NCBI GenBank assembly: GCA_963920705.1 | Contig: OY987227.1 | Coordinates: 17,323,434 to 17,387,433 of the forward strand | Reading direction: 5' to 3' | Length of the DNA: 64,000 nt | Source: Odiellus spinosus | Taxonomy: Eukaryota; Arthropoda; Arachnida; Opiliones; Phalangiidae | Shown here: positions 1 to 11,670 of the stretch, piece after piece | Position numbering within the stretch: position 1 is the first letter of the stretch | How the letters are laid out: each line of letters starts with the position of its first letter | The notes under the pieces: generated by a model | What the model saw: the letters and a program-made list of their open reading frames with translations, nothing else | What the model was told of the DNA's origin: nothing | Databases searched by the model: none | Translations under genes and position numbers: made by a program

Positions 1-1490
1 AATGAAATATCAAGTTCGGAAAAGAATTAGGCTTAGCGTCTTACAAGTAAACGTTTTGAGATTATGTCAGGATGGTCAAGATCTGGACATTTACAATGGC
101 GGCGCTAAGAATAGGCTAAAGCTATAGCCTACGTGCAATTTTGAAAGGGCCACAAACATTTTTAAAGATATACGTTATTCATACAAGAGGAAAGAGCCAA
201 CGCACGAAAAAACTTCATCAAACTAGATATAAGCATTGACAAGAACTCATTTATTTATCTTGGAACATGGGAAGAAAAATATTCTAAGTCCATCCTCGCA
301 TATAAAAAAAAAAACAAAATTCTTATACCTTCGAAGAATAATGACATTGCATACTTTGATTAACCTTTCCTTTCAGACAATGAAAGATTCAAAAATCCAC
401 GTCCACTTAAAAACTTAAGTTTTCCTAACAACGTATAAGGACTTTTAAACATATTTTCGGAAGTAACAAAAATGAATCTTTGTGTCAAGATTTTCAAAAT
501 TAACTCCTAGAAAATTTTTGATAATATGAAAGGGGGCACAAACTTTTAATATAAAATATGAAAGTCAGAAATTTAACTGCATCAAGTTTAATTGTGGGGA
601 AAAGCCACGAAAAACGTTTTCTTGACAAGAATGACATCTCATTATAAAGCGGTGGGAATTTCTCTTGTGCCTTCAGAGCAGCCCAACTCGGGAATTGCAT
701 GACAAAAGCTCCCTTAGAGTTTCGAAAAGACTCGCGTCAAGTCAAAATTTACTTCCATTATTAGTATTTTGAAAGGGAGAATGAAGTCTGATAAGTTATT
801 TTATTCAATTTCTTATCTCAAAGATGGGCTAATTAGTCCTAAAAACCCTCCCTATTAAAAGTAAAGATCTCAGCCACAAGCTCGAACCGACGGAAATTAC
901 TTTCACACTTTTGGGGCTATCATAGGCACCCTCTAGGAAACTAGCGATGCAAGCGAGAGCGTAGTATTGGCTCGGCGACCCAAAATGCCTTATTGAGAGA
1001 CAGCTATATTTCTCCCACCCAGCCCCAGCGTTGATCTGTCACGAATGCCTGTTGCATCACATATCATGTATGTTCTTAACCATGGAAAATACTACCGAGA
1101 TCCAGGGCTATGTGAAAACGTTACAAATTAGGCCCAAGTGCATTATACCTTCCATATTTTACATAATATAGGATAGGAAATCATTCTCGACAAACTTAAT
1201 TCTCACTTTAACGCCGTTGCAAATCTGAACAAAAATAAAATGGACACAGAGAGGCTGTAGATCTATATGTACTGGTCAGCCCTTAACTGGGATCGAAAAG
1301 ACGGGAAAGGAACTTGCCCAAATTGAATGGATCAATAAGTAAGCTTCGAGATTAAGCACCATGCGCGTTGAACACGAAGAACAATCGCGATAAGTTAAAT
1401 AATTAAATTTATAATCCGCCCTGGGATAGAAAATTTTCAAAACATTAGGGAATCAATGGTCAGATTAAAAGTCAATTATCAAGTGGCTTT
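1..1490. other. non-coding AT-rich sequence
   Basis: No open frame here has coding character or recognisable splice-bounded structure. The short open frames are interrupted by AT-rich runs and share nothing with known families. I see no tRNA-like or rRNA-like segment. Confidence 0.5.
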
Positions 1491-2467
1491 AAAGGGAGAA
1501 TTAAGTGATTTTTAATATAATCCTTATCGTTTAAACCTAGGCCTACAAAGAAATATTAATTTATATACAAACATTTAACTTTTGGGGGCATTTTCTCGCG
1601 CTTATGCTCGCTAATTCCACTGGACCTGCTCTTTCTCGATTTGAACCGTTCCAAAACGTTTCACTAGAGTCGTGTGAACCGGAAGCCATATCTTCTCTAA
1701 TCGATTTCATTCGACTTTTCGAAACGGCTTCAGGTTTCAACAACCGATAGATGAAGCTACAATAAATCGATTTATAAAGATAATTCGTAAACACGTGACG
1801 CTTAAAACGATTCTTGGCGATTTGAATGTCGGTTTGATTTTACCGATTCAAATCGATTAATGCTCGCGTGACCGTATCGTCAGAGTGCTCTGAATCTCGC
1901 TGTAAACCTAACGCTAAAGAGCATCTACCAGTTGAACGTAAAATTTGAAAAAGATTGCATCCTCCATAAAATCCGTGGCATCAATAATTGAGTCTTTTGA
2001 AATAAACCTGAAATTTCCTCGAGCCAAATTTCGCAACTTTGATCATTAACCGCGAATTACTACGAAACCTTTAGCGAATTTTGATATAACAATTTAAACC
2101 GATTTAAAATAAGTGTTTCTAGGGGCTTTAGCTACGATCATTCATACTAGCATTTCTTAATCTCTTTTGAAACGGTATAATCAAACCGACATTTAAATCG
2201 GCAGAAATCGTTTGAAGCGTCATGTGTTCACACATTATCAATCAATTTATTGTAGCTTCATCTATCGGTATTAAACTGGTTCCTGAAGCAGTTTCAAGAA
2301 ATCGAATCAAAATCAATTTGATAAAAGACGGTTTCCTGTTCATACGACACTAGCGAAACGTTTTGAAACGTTTAAATCGATTCCAAGGCCTAATATGAAC
2401 GCATCTTATGCATTTAAACGATAAGGAATATACAGAAAATCACTTGTCGGATTGCATTCGGCCTTTA
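1491..2467. mobile_element. inverted-repeat element, family A (divergent, ~980 bp)
   Basis: The left end reads AAAGGGAGAATTAAGTG and then carries CCTTATCGTTTAAA; the right end carries the inverse, TTTAAACGATAAGG, followed by CACTTGTCGGATTGCATTCGG. These are the same terminal blocks as in the copies at 7.4, 55.9 and 57.0 kb. The interior is unlike those copies: it contains a second inverted-repeat element (family B, about 1610-2405). No transposase frame is visible, so it is non-autonomous. Exact ends are uncertain by a few bases because the termini are AT-rich. Confidence 0.65.
1610..2405. mobile_element. long inverted-repeat element, family B, nested in family A
   Basis: Two arms of about 250 bp face each other. 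The left arm includes ACGTTTCACTAGAGTCGTGTG and CGATAGATGAAGCTACAATA; the right arm carries the inverse of both (TATTGTAGCTTCATCTATCG at about 2249-2268). Related sequence recurs at 20.4-21.0 kb and 22.0-22.3 kb. The open frame at 1561-1794 on the - strand falls inside the left arm and is not a gene. Family identity is unknown; the foldback shape suggests a MITE. Confidence 0.65.
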
Positions 2468-4900
2468 ACTCGTAGCGTCTCGAGTCGAAGTCACTCATCC
2501 AGTGACATTTAAAGCCTATACTGAAAATTCTGGTCTAATTACGTACAGGGTGAGCCTTCTTAACCTCGCGATTATATTCATGAAGTTCAAGAGAAGATGA
2601 CAAAAGAGTGAAAGCTGGCGTGGATGAATACTGATGAATGTAAAGTAATCATAATAGGAATAAAATAGTCCCAAACTAGTCTTTAACAAGATCGTATTAA
2701 GAGGGAAAGCGTATATTATTTAGGTACAAGTTTACCATATATACCTATTGAATGCCTATGACATAATGACTAAGTCATTAGCATATCTAGATAAGGAGAG
2801 GCCAGAGCTTCAGACGCGAGAGATCAGGCATTCAGATAGATTCCATCCATGCAGCAACGTACACGCCTTAAGTTAATGTAGTTTCAGATATTCAATATAG
2901 CGCGGCAATAGGAAGGCCTTATTGTGTAAATATATTATTATATTTAGCCCTTGTATACGCGTCCTCATTATTAGGGTTGAAATATTACGCGTACAAAATA
3001 TTTGCATAATTAAATTAGCAGGGATCAAAAGTTAATTAATAGTCGGATGTATTCAATTAATAAAATAAAATTACCCGGTATATATTTCTTATCATCTTGG
3101 ATTTAATTATACTGTTTTTGTCTAGGCCCTTAATTGATAATTTGTAATTAATAGATTCAGTGTGAATAAAAAAAAAAGGGAGGTTTTGTTTTGAAAATGG
3201 GGCGTGACGATTTTTAGATTATAGGCTTAGGGAATTTTCCGCTTCCTTTTTATCAAAAGGACTTTTACGACTTTTTACGATAAATACTAGTGAATCATTT
3301 TTCATTCGCTACCATTTTCGGTGGCCCTTAATTCGTCTTAAGAGGAGGGATCTTTAGGACTTATATAATATTTTTAAGTTTCTTTTAGAAGCGCCATTTG
3401 GAGTGGAAAGTTTTACAAGTTAAGCCTAATTTCAGTTTCGATTTCATCGATTTTTTTATATCTTTAACCTAAAATCTATATTTTTAATAACTCATCTCGT
3501 TCGCTTCGAAGCGCGTTTTCTGAATCCAAACTCTTTCTAACTCTAGTTCACGACGAGGCTAAATAACAATAATCTATTTGTACTAGAAGCTGATAATAGC
3601 TACCGTATTTTTTATGAACGCGAACGCATAAACGGTGGATAACCGAACTAAAGTGTAAACCGTCACAAAGTGACGCCAACCTTTCCTTCTCATTTTTTTA
3701 TAATTGCAATTGAAACGCCCACAATCAGGTCTGTGTGCATCCGCCTATACCCTCTCTTCCGGGACTATTTTCGGTGTTGCTATTAGGAGACTTCGACACG
3801 CTTGTCTCGTGACGGTTAAGCCTTTTTAACTTACGATTAGAAGTAAAAACAAAAAAAACAAGAAAAAAAACTCTTATTTTTAAGCATATCTTATATATGA
3901 AAGAAAATGATTTAATATATGGAGCATCAAGCACGCCACGCAGCGTGTGACCCGAGAGAAACTGTTCGAGGGGCAGACACTCTTATTCGGCGTACACCCG
4001 AGTTGGACTTTGACAGAGCAATGAGTTCAAACTCTGGAACTCTTAATATTTGTACACCTGAGTGTCTAACCCCTCTAGCCCCATGCAAGGCTTAAAAAAA
4101 TGAATATGCTTTATAAACCAAATTGCCCTCTAACCTATTAAACAAGGTCAAAAAATAAGTTGTACTTTAATTAAGCTGAATTTATCTAAGAATCAACTTT
4201 TACTTGATAATTGTTTTCAAACACAGGATATCTGTAATCTTTCAGAGCAAATGACAAAGTACGATCTTTAAAAGACAATTTTTATCATATTTTGGGAATG
4301 CTTAAAAATAATATTTTTTAGGTTTTCGGCTAGGTAATTGGTAACGTAGATTCAGAAAAAACCCGCAAAATGAAGAATATGACGTGAAAACGTGTTAGGC
4401 CTAATTTTAACCTTTAAATGACACCATGCACTTAGGCACCGGATAAATAGGACACAATTTAAAAAAACATAACCCCAATTTTTAAACCAAGTTCAAAAGG
4501 TTAAAGTTCACGCTTCAATTTCTAAGCAAACACCTCTAACACAACTCTTCCGAAGCTTTAGAATAAATTTCTCTTTCATAAAAAGCCAAATACTTTACCT
4601 TCGCGAAACTTTTGTTTGACTCATTTTAAACCCAAATTTCCTTACAAACCATGCAACGGAAAATTATACTTTCAAATCAGGAAATGAAAAATTCCTTTTC
4701 ATGACCGTGAATTTGATAAATGTTGACCCTACGACCTATCTACGACTTTCCAGAAATTAAATAACACTAGCAACGGTAACCAAAATCTTAAAATTAAAAT
4801 TAAATCCACAAATTTGGTAGATTATACTCAACATGTACCACTGCAGAAAACAAAATTAAATTAAACGTTTCTTACCTTGTTGAAACGATGAATGAAACTT
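2468..4900. other. non-coding sequence with one small foldback
   Basis: No supportable gene. The only structure I see is an imperfect foldback at 3968-4075: GAGGGGCAGACACTC on the left matches the inverse of GAGTGTCTAACCCCTC on the right, with the direct pair GTACACCCGAG / GTACACCTGAG inside. Confidence 0.45.
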
Positions 4901-4919
4901 TTAAGTTTCGAAGAAATTG

Positions 4920-5640
4920 AAGAAGTGCGAGAAGTAGGCGGAAGCGAACGAATTCGGGGGGGATCAAGAAAATCCAACCGTAAAAATATTAGTTCGCGGA
5001 CCTTCAAAAGTTCCGATAATTGGTTATGATATTGTTATTAGTTTTCTTGGGGAATATTTCCGCGCGTACGGGTCCGAGGCCCGCGGAAATTCGGTTCAAA
5101 TGTCAAACCACGACTTTACTCCGCCGCTCGCGAGTAGAAGCGAAAACCCAAAGTCAATCGCGGGAATACGGGAAGCAACAAGTCCTTCCCCTTTATATCT
5201 TCTATCGCGGCGTCAGACGAGCTTCTGCTTTAGCGATTCTTGTTAGAGTTTATTCAAAATGTTAAAAACTGCGCCGCGATAACGAGTTCCGATGGCGTCG
5301 GGATCAAAATTTTCCTAAAACAACGCTTTGAAGACGAGAAAAATAGAGAAGGGGGCTTCGATTAAACCCCGGGGCATAGGCGGCCCCCGCGCAAAAATTT
5401 TCCCGTTTTCCTCCGGGTAACTTCTCTCCTCCGATATCGTTCCTAAACTAAAGGGAGAGAATCCACCTCAGCGCGACACCTGAGTGACGTCACGGGGTTG
5501 GTTGCCTAAAATCCACGGTGGTGCTAGCGACCCCTGTCGTTCTGGAACGAAGTTGCGGGGAGAGCGAAGATCCGAGAGAGAGACTGTTGGAGTCTGGTCC
5601 AGTTTTCGAAAATACAGAGATAGCTAGAAGAGAGTAGGGA
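4920..5640 (+). promoter_or_regulatory. GC-rich, CpG-rich promoter-like patch with a CRE
   Basis: Base composition switches sharply from the AT-rich surroundings to CpG-rich sequence. A perfect palindromic cAMP-response element TGACGTCA lies at 5485-5492. This could be a promoter or 5' untranslated exon of a + strand gene whose candidate exons follow from 6.7 kb. The open frame at 5020-5265 does not resemble a protein I know. Promoter assignment is inference. Confidence 0.35.
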
Positions 5641-5932
5641 TAAGATTAGCGGCGTGGCTTTATTGCGAAATGGATGTAAATGTATAGTGAAATACAATTT
5701 TTATTTGGTCAAAACAAATGGGTAGGATATTGGGGTGAATCCACGATTATTATTGCAGGAAGTGACGACAAAGGGTATAGCCTATTAAGTATTTGAATTT
5801 GACTTCACTTCCTAGCCATGCTATACTATATTCTACGGGAGGTTGGGAAACTACGGCTATAGGAGTTGACGTCACTGTGGATATTTAATATATCGCTTCT
5901 AGTGGTAACGTGATTTGGTTAATCCGGGTCAA

Positions 5933-6115
5933 ACAACAAGTGTTTTTTATCGATTCCTTATCGTTTAAATAGGCCTGTCCACCAGTACAAAAAATTCAAA
6001 CAAATATCAAACTAGAAATAAATTTAAAACATGCCCGGAAAATAGGCTTAGCTAGATTCATGGAGATCTTGCATTCCCCTTATAAGGGCCATCGATCAAT
6101 GTCATATCACAGTTT
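5933..6115. mobile_element. truncated family A copy
   Basis: This is one half of a family A element: CAACAAGTG, then ATCGATTCCTTATCGTTTAAA, the GGCCTG(A)TCCACCAGT block and the inner AAAATAGGCTTAGCT...TTCATGGAGAT block. No matching right half follows, so the copy is truncated. Confidence 0.65.
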
Positions 6116-6692
6116 CTATAAGGCCAAATATAAAATAATTTTCTGTGAAACGAAAAACTTGTTTTTAACACCCGAAAAACAAATAAAAAAAATGGGCGGC
6201 CGCGTGTTTATAAGGAAGGGATAAACCAAGAGGTCACGTGATTAGAAGAACAAACTGCAGTGCCATCTAGAGAAGGGTTAAGGAGTATGAGATAGTTCGA
6301 TTATTTTATTGGCTAGATTATATAGTCTGCTAATTTTTCTAAAACTACGTAAACTAGACCTAGACGATATCTAAGACGCTAATATATTAAATAAATAATC
6401 TTAAAAAATTAAATTAAGGTTTCTTTTATCAACTTAAGATAAGTGTTAAAGGAGGTTCTGTTTGTTGTGTTAATAAATGCAAAAGTTTTACGCGAATACG
6501 TTGGGATTTGATAAAATAAAATTGATATTACCGAAATCGCCATAGAACTTATTACAGACCAGCTACATATTTTTTTTTTTTTTTCTAACTCAAAAATCAG
6601 TCTTTGCGCAAGACAAAAATCAATCAATCCTCATATATTTCCGGCAAACTAGACTGAGGCCATTAGAATACTTCAAAGGATTTGTTTTTCAG

Positions 6693-6750
6693 GTGTGGTT
6701 TAAATTTTGTCGCTATGAAAATTCAAGCCCGGAATCCGAACAGTCACATG
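6693..6750 (+). CDS. candidate internal coding exon, gene unknown
   Basis: A good acceptor (TTTGTTTTTCAG) precedes an open 58-bp stretch coding VWFKFCRYENSSPESEQSH plus one base, followed by GTATTG as a possible donor. The peptide is hydrophilic and protein-like, but I do not recognise it. It may belong with the similar pieces at 11.1, 15.4 and 19.0 kb, although the reading phases do not join directly, so other exons would be needed. It could be chance. Confidence 0.2.
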
Positions 6751-7403
6751 GTATTGTGATTGACGTCAAATCCTGCTTACCTAGCCTTTCCTCCCGGCCA
6801 AATCTAGACCTTAGTCAATATTCTATAGGTCTGTTTATTCCTGTTGTTCCTGCCCAATTGCATAGCTGTCTCCTACACTAGCTTTATTTTAGGGTTATAA
6901 CCCTAAGCACCAAAGAAACCGAATCTCTAACTTTATTTTTTTAAGAAAATAAAAAAAATAACCTCGATCGGTGTAGACCGGATAAAAAGTCTTCTCGAGA
7001 AAAGAAATTACAAAAACTCTTCACGTAAAAGTATTTTACTCCCTTTTTAGGAGAGTATTTTCAGTATTAGATCTTATCGAAAAAGACCCAGAAGTTAAAA
7101 GAGGTTTTATATTTCAAATATTTCACGTGTGCAACAGAGTCAAAACTATGTAGGAGCTGGGCGCGATGCTTATCGAATTGATGCTGTTATTTTTTTTTAT
7201 TATTGACAAAGGAAAGAAGAAACTGATTATTAGACATATCCATTATTTTATAAGACAATTTAAGAAAAGAAAACACGCTCGTCAAATTTTAAAGAAGTGG
7301 AAAGGTTTCGGTTTCATTTTTCTTAATGGAAAGGATCAAGATAAAAAATATTGGATTTCATAAGAATGACCTTTAAGGTCGCCTTTCAAAACGTAGCTGT
7401 GTT

Positions 7404-7813
7404 TAAAGCGAGAATGCAAAATAACAACCAGTGATTTTTAATGGATTCCTTATCATTTAAATAGGCCTAATCCAACAGTAAAAAAATTACAAACAAAACT
7501 TACAGGGAAAATAGGTTTAGCTGGATTCATGGAGATTACCTGAACTCCCAATATAAGGACTAGCGATCAATGACATTGATCGATTCCTCTTAAATGGGGA
7601 ATGCAGGATCTCCATGATCAATGTCATTGGTCATGTTCTTATACGGGAAGTTCCGGATATCTTCGTGAATCCAGCTAAGCCTATTTTGATGAAAAGTTTT
7701 AAATTTATTTCTAGTTTAATATTTGTTTGTAATTTTTTTTTTTTTTTTTTTCTAATGGAAGATTAGGACTATATTTAAACGATAAGGAATCACTTAAGAT
7801 GCATTCTCCCTTA
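7404..7813. mobile_element. family A foldback MITE, complete copy
   Basis: The left end carries GCGAGAATGCAAAATAACAA and CCTTATCATTTAAATAGGCC; the right end carries the inverse, ATTTAAACGATAAGGAATCAC, then GATGCATTCTCCCTTAA. The inner halves also pair (GGCTTAGCT/CTGGATTCATGGAGAT against ATCTTCGTGAATCCAGCTAAGCC), so nearly the whole element can fold on itself. A further family A end follows directly at about 7814-7880. There is no coding capacity. Confidence 0.8.
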
Positions 7814-7885
7814 AACAACAAGTGATTTTTAATCGATTTCTTATCGTTTAAATCAAAATAGGCTTAAGTGGATTCATGGAAATCA
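7814..7885. mobile_element. family A fragment abutting the complete copy
   Basis: AACAACAAGTGATTTTTAATC followed by GATTTCTTATCGTTTAAAT, then AAAATAGGCTTAAGTGGATTC, repeats the outer and inner blocks of family A but with the middle missing. It directly follows the right end of the copy at 7404-7813. Confidence 0.6.
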
Positions 7886-10800
7886 CTATACGTTCAGACT
7901 TGTTCTTGTTTTCATGTTTCGTTGGGCAGATTCTATAAGTTTTACTTTACTTTTTCTGTTCTCTTTATAATATACTCTCGAGAAAAGATCAATATCAAAA
8001 AGAAGTGAAATAGCAACGGTAAAAAAAGGAATTCATATACATTCAACCGTTCGAGATTAGCCAGGGTTAATAAATACGTAACGTAACAAGAAATATCGAT
8101 CGCTAGCTCCCCAAAGAAAGAGCTTTTCTCCATAAAATCAAAAGAGCGGCCGGAAGGTTTCAAAAAAATTTGAAATTGTAGTGAGCACACAGTACATTTT
8201 TCTTTAAAAGGAAAGGGATCAATATTAAAGATCAAACCTAAGCCTGTGAGTTATAACTCGCAATATAATGTCAATAAAGAGTGAAAAACTAGCTTGTTCA
8301 GTGTTGGGTATAAAGACACATTTTAAAAGTATTCCGAGTTGAAAAAATAAAAACAAGAGTGTAGCTTTATCTGAAGTTAAGATGTACCATAAGTAGCGTA
8401 TAATTTCCATAAGTATGCCACTGACCACTGTCTTAAAGTGAGACTGTCATGGATTTTTTCAACTACAAAAGGAAATTGAATAGATATACATGCATATGTC
8501 AAAGATAAAATTACCATGACAGTAAAAAATATATATTTTACTATAATATCGCGTTCCTGTGTCACGCGAGTAACGTATAATTTCAAAAATATTTGGGTTT
8601 TAATATTTGGGTTAATTTTAACTATAAACACAGGTAAATCATGCCTCAAGTTTACAACAAGGCATATGATTGGTACGTGGTTCTGAAAGTTTTGTCGTCA
8701 GAGCTTTCGCCCGACGAGAGAGGAAAAAATCCAAAAACCAATCGAGATTCAGAATTCGAAATTGCCCTCTCTAGCGGATGAGATTGGAACTAAGTAGGCG
8801 GTGCTAATATTGCGGTGAACTTTCTAGACGTTTACGGGGGGGGGGGTGAAAATGTATCGACGGAAAACAACTCTCCCCTCTTTCTCGCGAAACGAAGGAG
8901 CGTGTCTCGCCCGGCCGTCGCGATTTCGAGTCTGATTTACTCTAGAAAGAATATACTGGGCCTGGCCGCCTTTCTGTACAAATTTCGGAATACTTGGGTG
9001 AAACCATGGACTGAGAAAATCGAACTCACTTCCTTGTCACCCGCAGTATGTCGTCTTATAAACTTGAAGGATGATTTACTTGTGATATAAAGAATAAATA
9101 GAATAGGAATAAATCATTTGTCACGCTTCATTATTCCTTTAACTTCGTATACGATTATGGGGTCTTGCCAGAGCAATGGCGTGTAAAGATGGGTCAGCGG
9201 GTCCTAAATATAATTCTTTCCATTTGTTTTATTAGGCATCTTCAGAATATACATATTTATAAGTTGGGGAATGATTTGTTGCTACGCCACTGTAGCAGAC
9301 ATTCGTCTCTTGATTAAATCAAAATCAAGAGTCATCTGTTTAGTCTTTCCAAGAGATATGAATTATTAATAAGTAGACAATAGCTTACCCTCATTTCAAT
9401 TTCAACTGACATTATAACAAGTCGCATGGAGAAGGAAAAGAAAAACGCCTTTTTTGTTAAACGAGTGTTGTGGAAAAAAAAATTATGATTCAAGATGAAA
9501 AAAATAACTTTGTCCCGATTTCGGGCTACAAAGTCTGTCCACGACATCATCAATAAGCCTATTGGATGAAGTATAGGGGGTCGTTAACAAAGAAACGTAC
9601 GTCTATTAATAATAAAAGAAAAAGCATCCGCATTCTAGAAGAATAGAAATAAAAACTTCGCGTGCTGTTTCTACTTTAACGTGGGCAAATCCAAACGCCT
9701 GAAAAAGTCACGTTCAATCATTGGACGAGCTAGAAAATGGTGACCATGATATAGACTTATGTCTAGATTTCTTTTCTGGCTTATATTCTTTCTTATAGAC
9801 AACCTTCAAAAGACGGCCACACTCTTTCAAAATGATTAATGACCACGTTAAGAAAGAAAAGAAAAAAAATTCAGCGTTAGGCCTAATTCCTCCTTGCAAT
9901 TGTATACAAGCAGCCTTCCTAGCTGGTCTAATACTTTGTATCCAGGTATAAGTAGGGAATTCTCTAACGTAATGAAAACGAAAGCGGGAAGGAGATATAA
10001 GAGGGTTTGGAATGTCGTTAAATTAAACCTTTTGCGCTTTTAAACTCAATTATTTTCTTATTTTCAAATAAAATATTCGCGTAGTGTCTATTAGTAAATA
10101 ACGAATTAAAAACGAGATATATTAGGCAAAGAAATAGTAAAATGATACCCCTTTCTCCCGCCATTAGCTTTATTCATCAAGAACACCCGGAAAAAATTTT
10201 ATACCAGAAAAAAAAAATTAGATGAGAGATGGTGGCCAAGATCATTTACCCTCCCCTCAATGTTTACCTTGATTTTTTTCTTTAGGTTAACATAGTGTTC
10301 TAATAACGCTTGATCGAAAGGAGAAAAAAAAGCTTCCAAACCCATTAATGGCTGTGGGAGAAAATGGCTATACATAGAACCAGGCCAACATTTCAACACG
10401 TTGTAAGTTAGGCTACCTTGGGTCCCTCATATTTTTATTCGAAGCCCAACCGACATCGAATCGTTAATATCACGAGAGTTCAAACTGTTTAACGCAAGGG
10501 TTCCGTCTGTTCAGATTCTCACGTGTAGAAGACAGTTACGGAGTAGTTTGCAACAACGAAAAAATAATAAAAAAAAAAAAAAATTCACCCATGAATGAAT
10601 AGGGAAATTAAATGACTCTTTAATTAGGCCCGAATTTAAATAGGGTGAATCATATTTTATCAAATAGAGGCTTCACTTTCTAGTTGTTGACTTTGAAAGT
10701 ACCTCAAAAAAATGGTCTAAAAAGGAAAATTCAACTAAATAGATCAAATGAAAAAAAAAAAAAAAAAATCTGAAGTCCCAAAATCGAGTCAGTTTGGGTG

Positions 10801-11137
10801 TCTACTTTAAGAATTAACTAGCTTGATAAATTTGACATAATCAACTTGATTATTTTGATGAAAATTAAAATAGAACACCGTTTAAGGATTCCAAAAAAAA
10901 ACATTTAAATTTATTTTACCTCTTTTTTAGTATAATTAAATTCTAAATTAACTAAGCCCCACTGTTATTTATTTGGAAAAACTTGATTATATCCCTTTAA
11001 ATTATATGAGAACGGACCTTGGTCAAAAGTTCAAAACTTTAAACCTAAATACTGATATTTCAGCCTAATTCTGTCTGCAGATGAGGATAGTTCTCAAAAG
11101 CCTTTTTGGACGACGCCATTTTTTATTTCCTTTTCAG

Positions 11138-11200
11138 TTTGAACCAATCCCAGAAGAGATGAAAGATTTTTTTCTGCGCGAGCAGACGCCAAAGAAAAAT
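11138..11200 (+). CDS. candidate internal coding exon, gene unknown
   Basis: The acceptor TTTATTTCCTTTTCAG is followed by 63 bases, an exact 21 codons, reading FEPIPEEMKDFFLREQTPKK then N, and a GTACTT donor. The frame is also open upstream to an alternative acceptor at about 11080 (CTGTCTGCAG). The peptide is acidic/basic and protein-like; I do not recognise it. Confidence 0.25.
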
Positions 11201-11429
11201 GTACTTTTTTTATTTTGCCTACTTTTTCCTTCGAGAATTCCAAATAATCCTTTTACTATATAAAGAATTTTGGTTTGGATCCCCAAAATTTTTCTTTCGT
11301 CCTAGATTCGTTTACGAGGTTATACGAAACGAGCAGAAATGAATCAAGGGGCTAGCTGCTTCATTTCCGTTGGTCTATATTATATACTCAGTTGCAACCT
11401 TAAAAAGTAACAAATATTACATAGAAAAC

Positions 11430-11670
11430 AGGTTTACCAAAGGTAATTTAGATCTTTCCTAGGCTCCGTTCTATATGAAATAGTGTAGGTAGTTAAGACT
11501 GCAGTGCGCCTCAAGATCCACTTAAAAAAGGTCTCAAAATCCGAGTGGTTAACCACTTCCGAAGAAGTTGTACACCCACAGATTACGTAACTGATTACAG
11601 CCTTTAATTGGTAATGATAAATACGTAGTCTCTTTAGTACAGTCAAAGCTACAATCTTGTATATTGATCT
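11430..11670. repeat. family F repeat, copy 1
   Basis: It contains GATTACGTAACTGATTACA, then a GTAATGATAAATACGTAGTC block and AGTACAGTCAAAGCTAC. The same ordered blocks occur at 60.8-60.92 kb, where they form the right arm of an inverted repeat. The - strand open frame at 11434-11712 is inside this repeat and is not supported as a gene. Confidence 0.55.

Larger units (their letters stand above)
6751..11137. other. non-coding interval with family A copies
   Basis: Apart from the family A elements at 7.4-7.9 kb, I find no gene. A GC-richer patch at about 8700-9060 has an open frame (8815-9090, no ATG start) that resembles no family I know; it might be an untranslated exon or promoter. Other open frames here are low-complexity. 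Confidence 0.4.

Noticed and set aside
1561-1794. 77-residue open frame on the - strand
   Set aside because: Lies in the left arm of the family B foldback.
8815-9090. 91-residue frame in a GC-richer patch
   Set aside because: No ATG start, no recognisable motif and no clear splice partner; kept only as a note on the interval.
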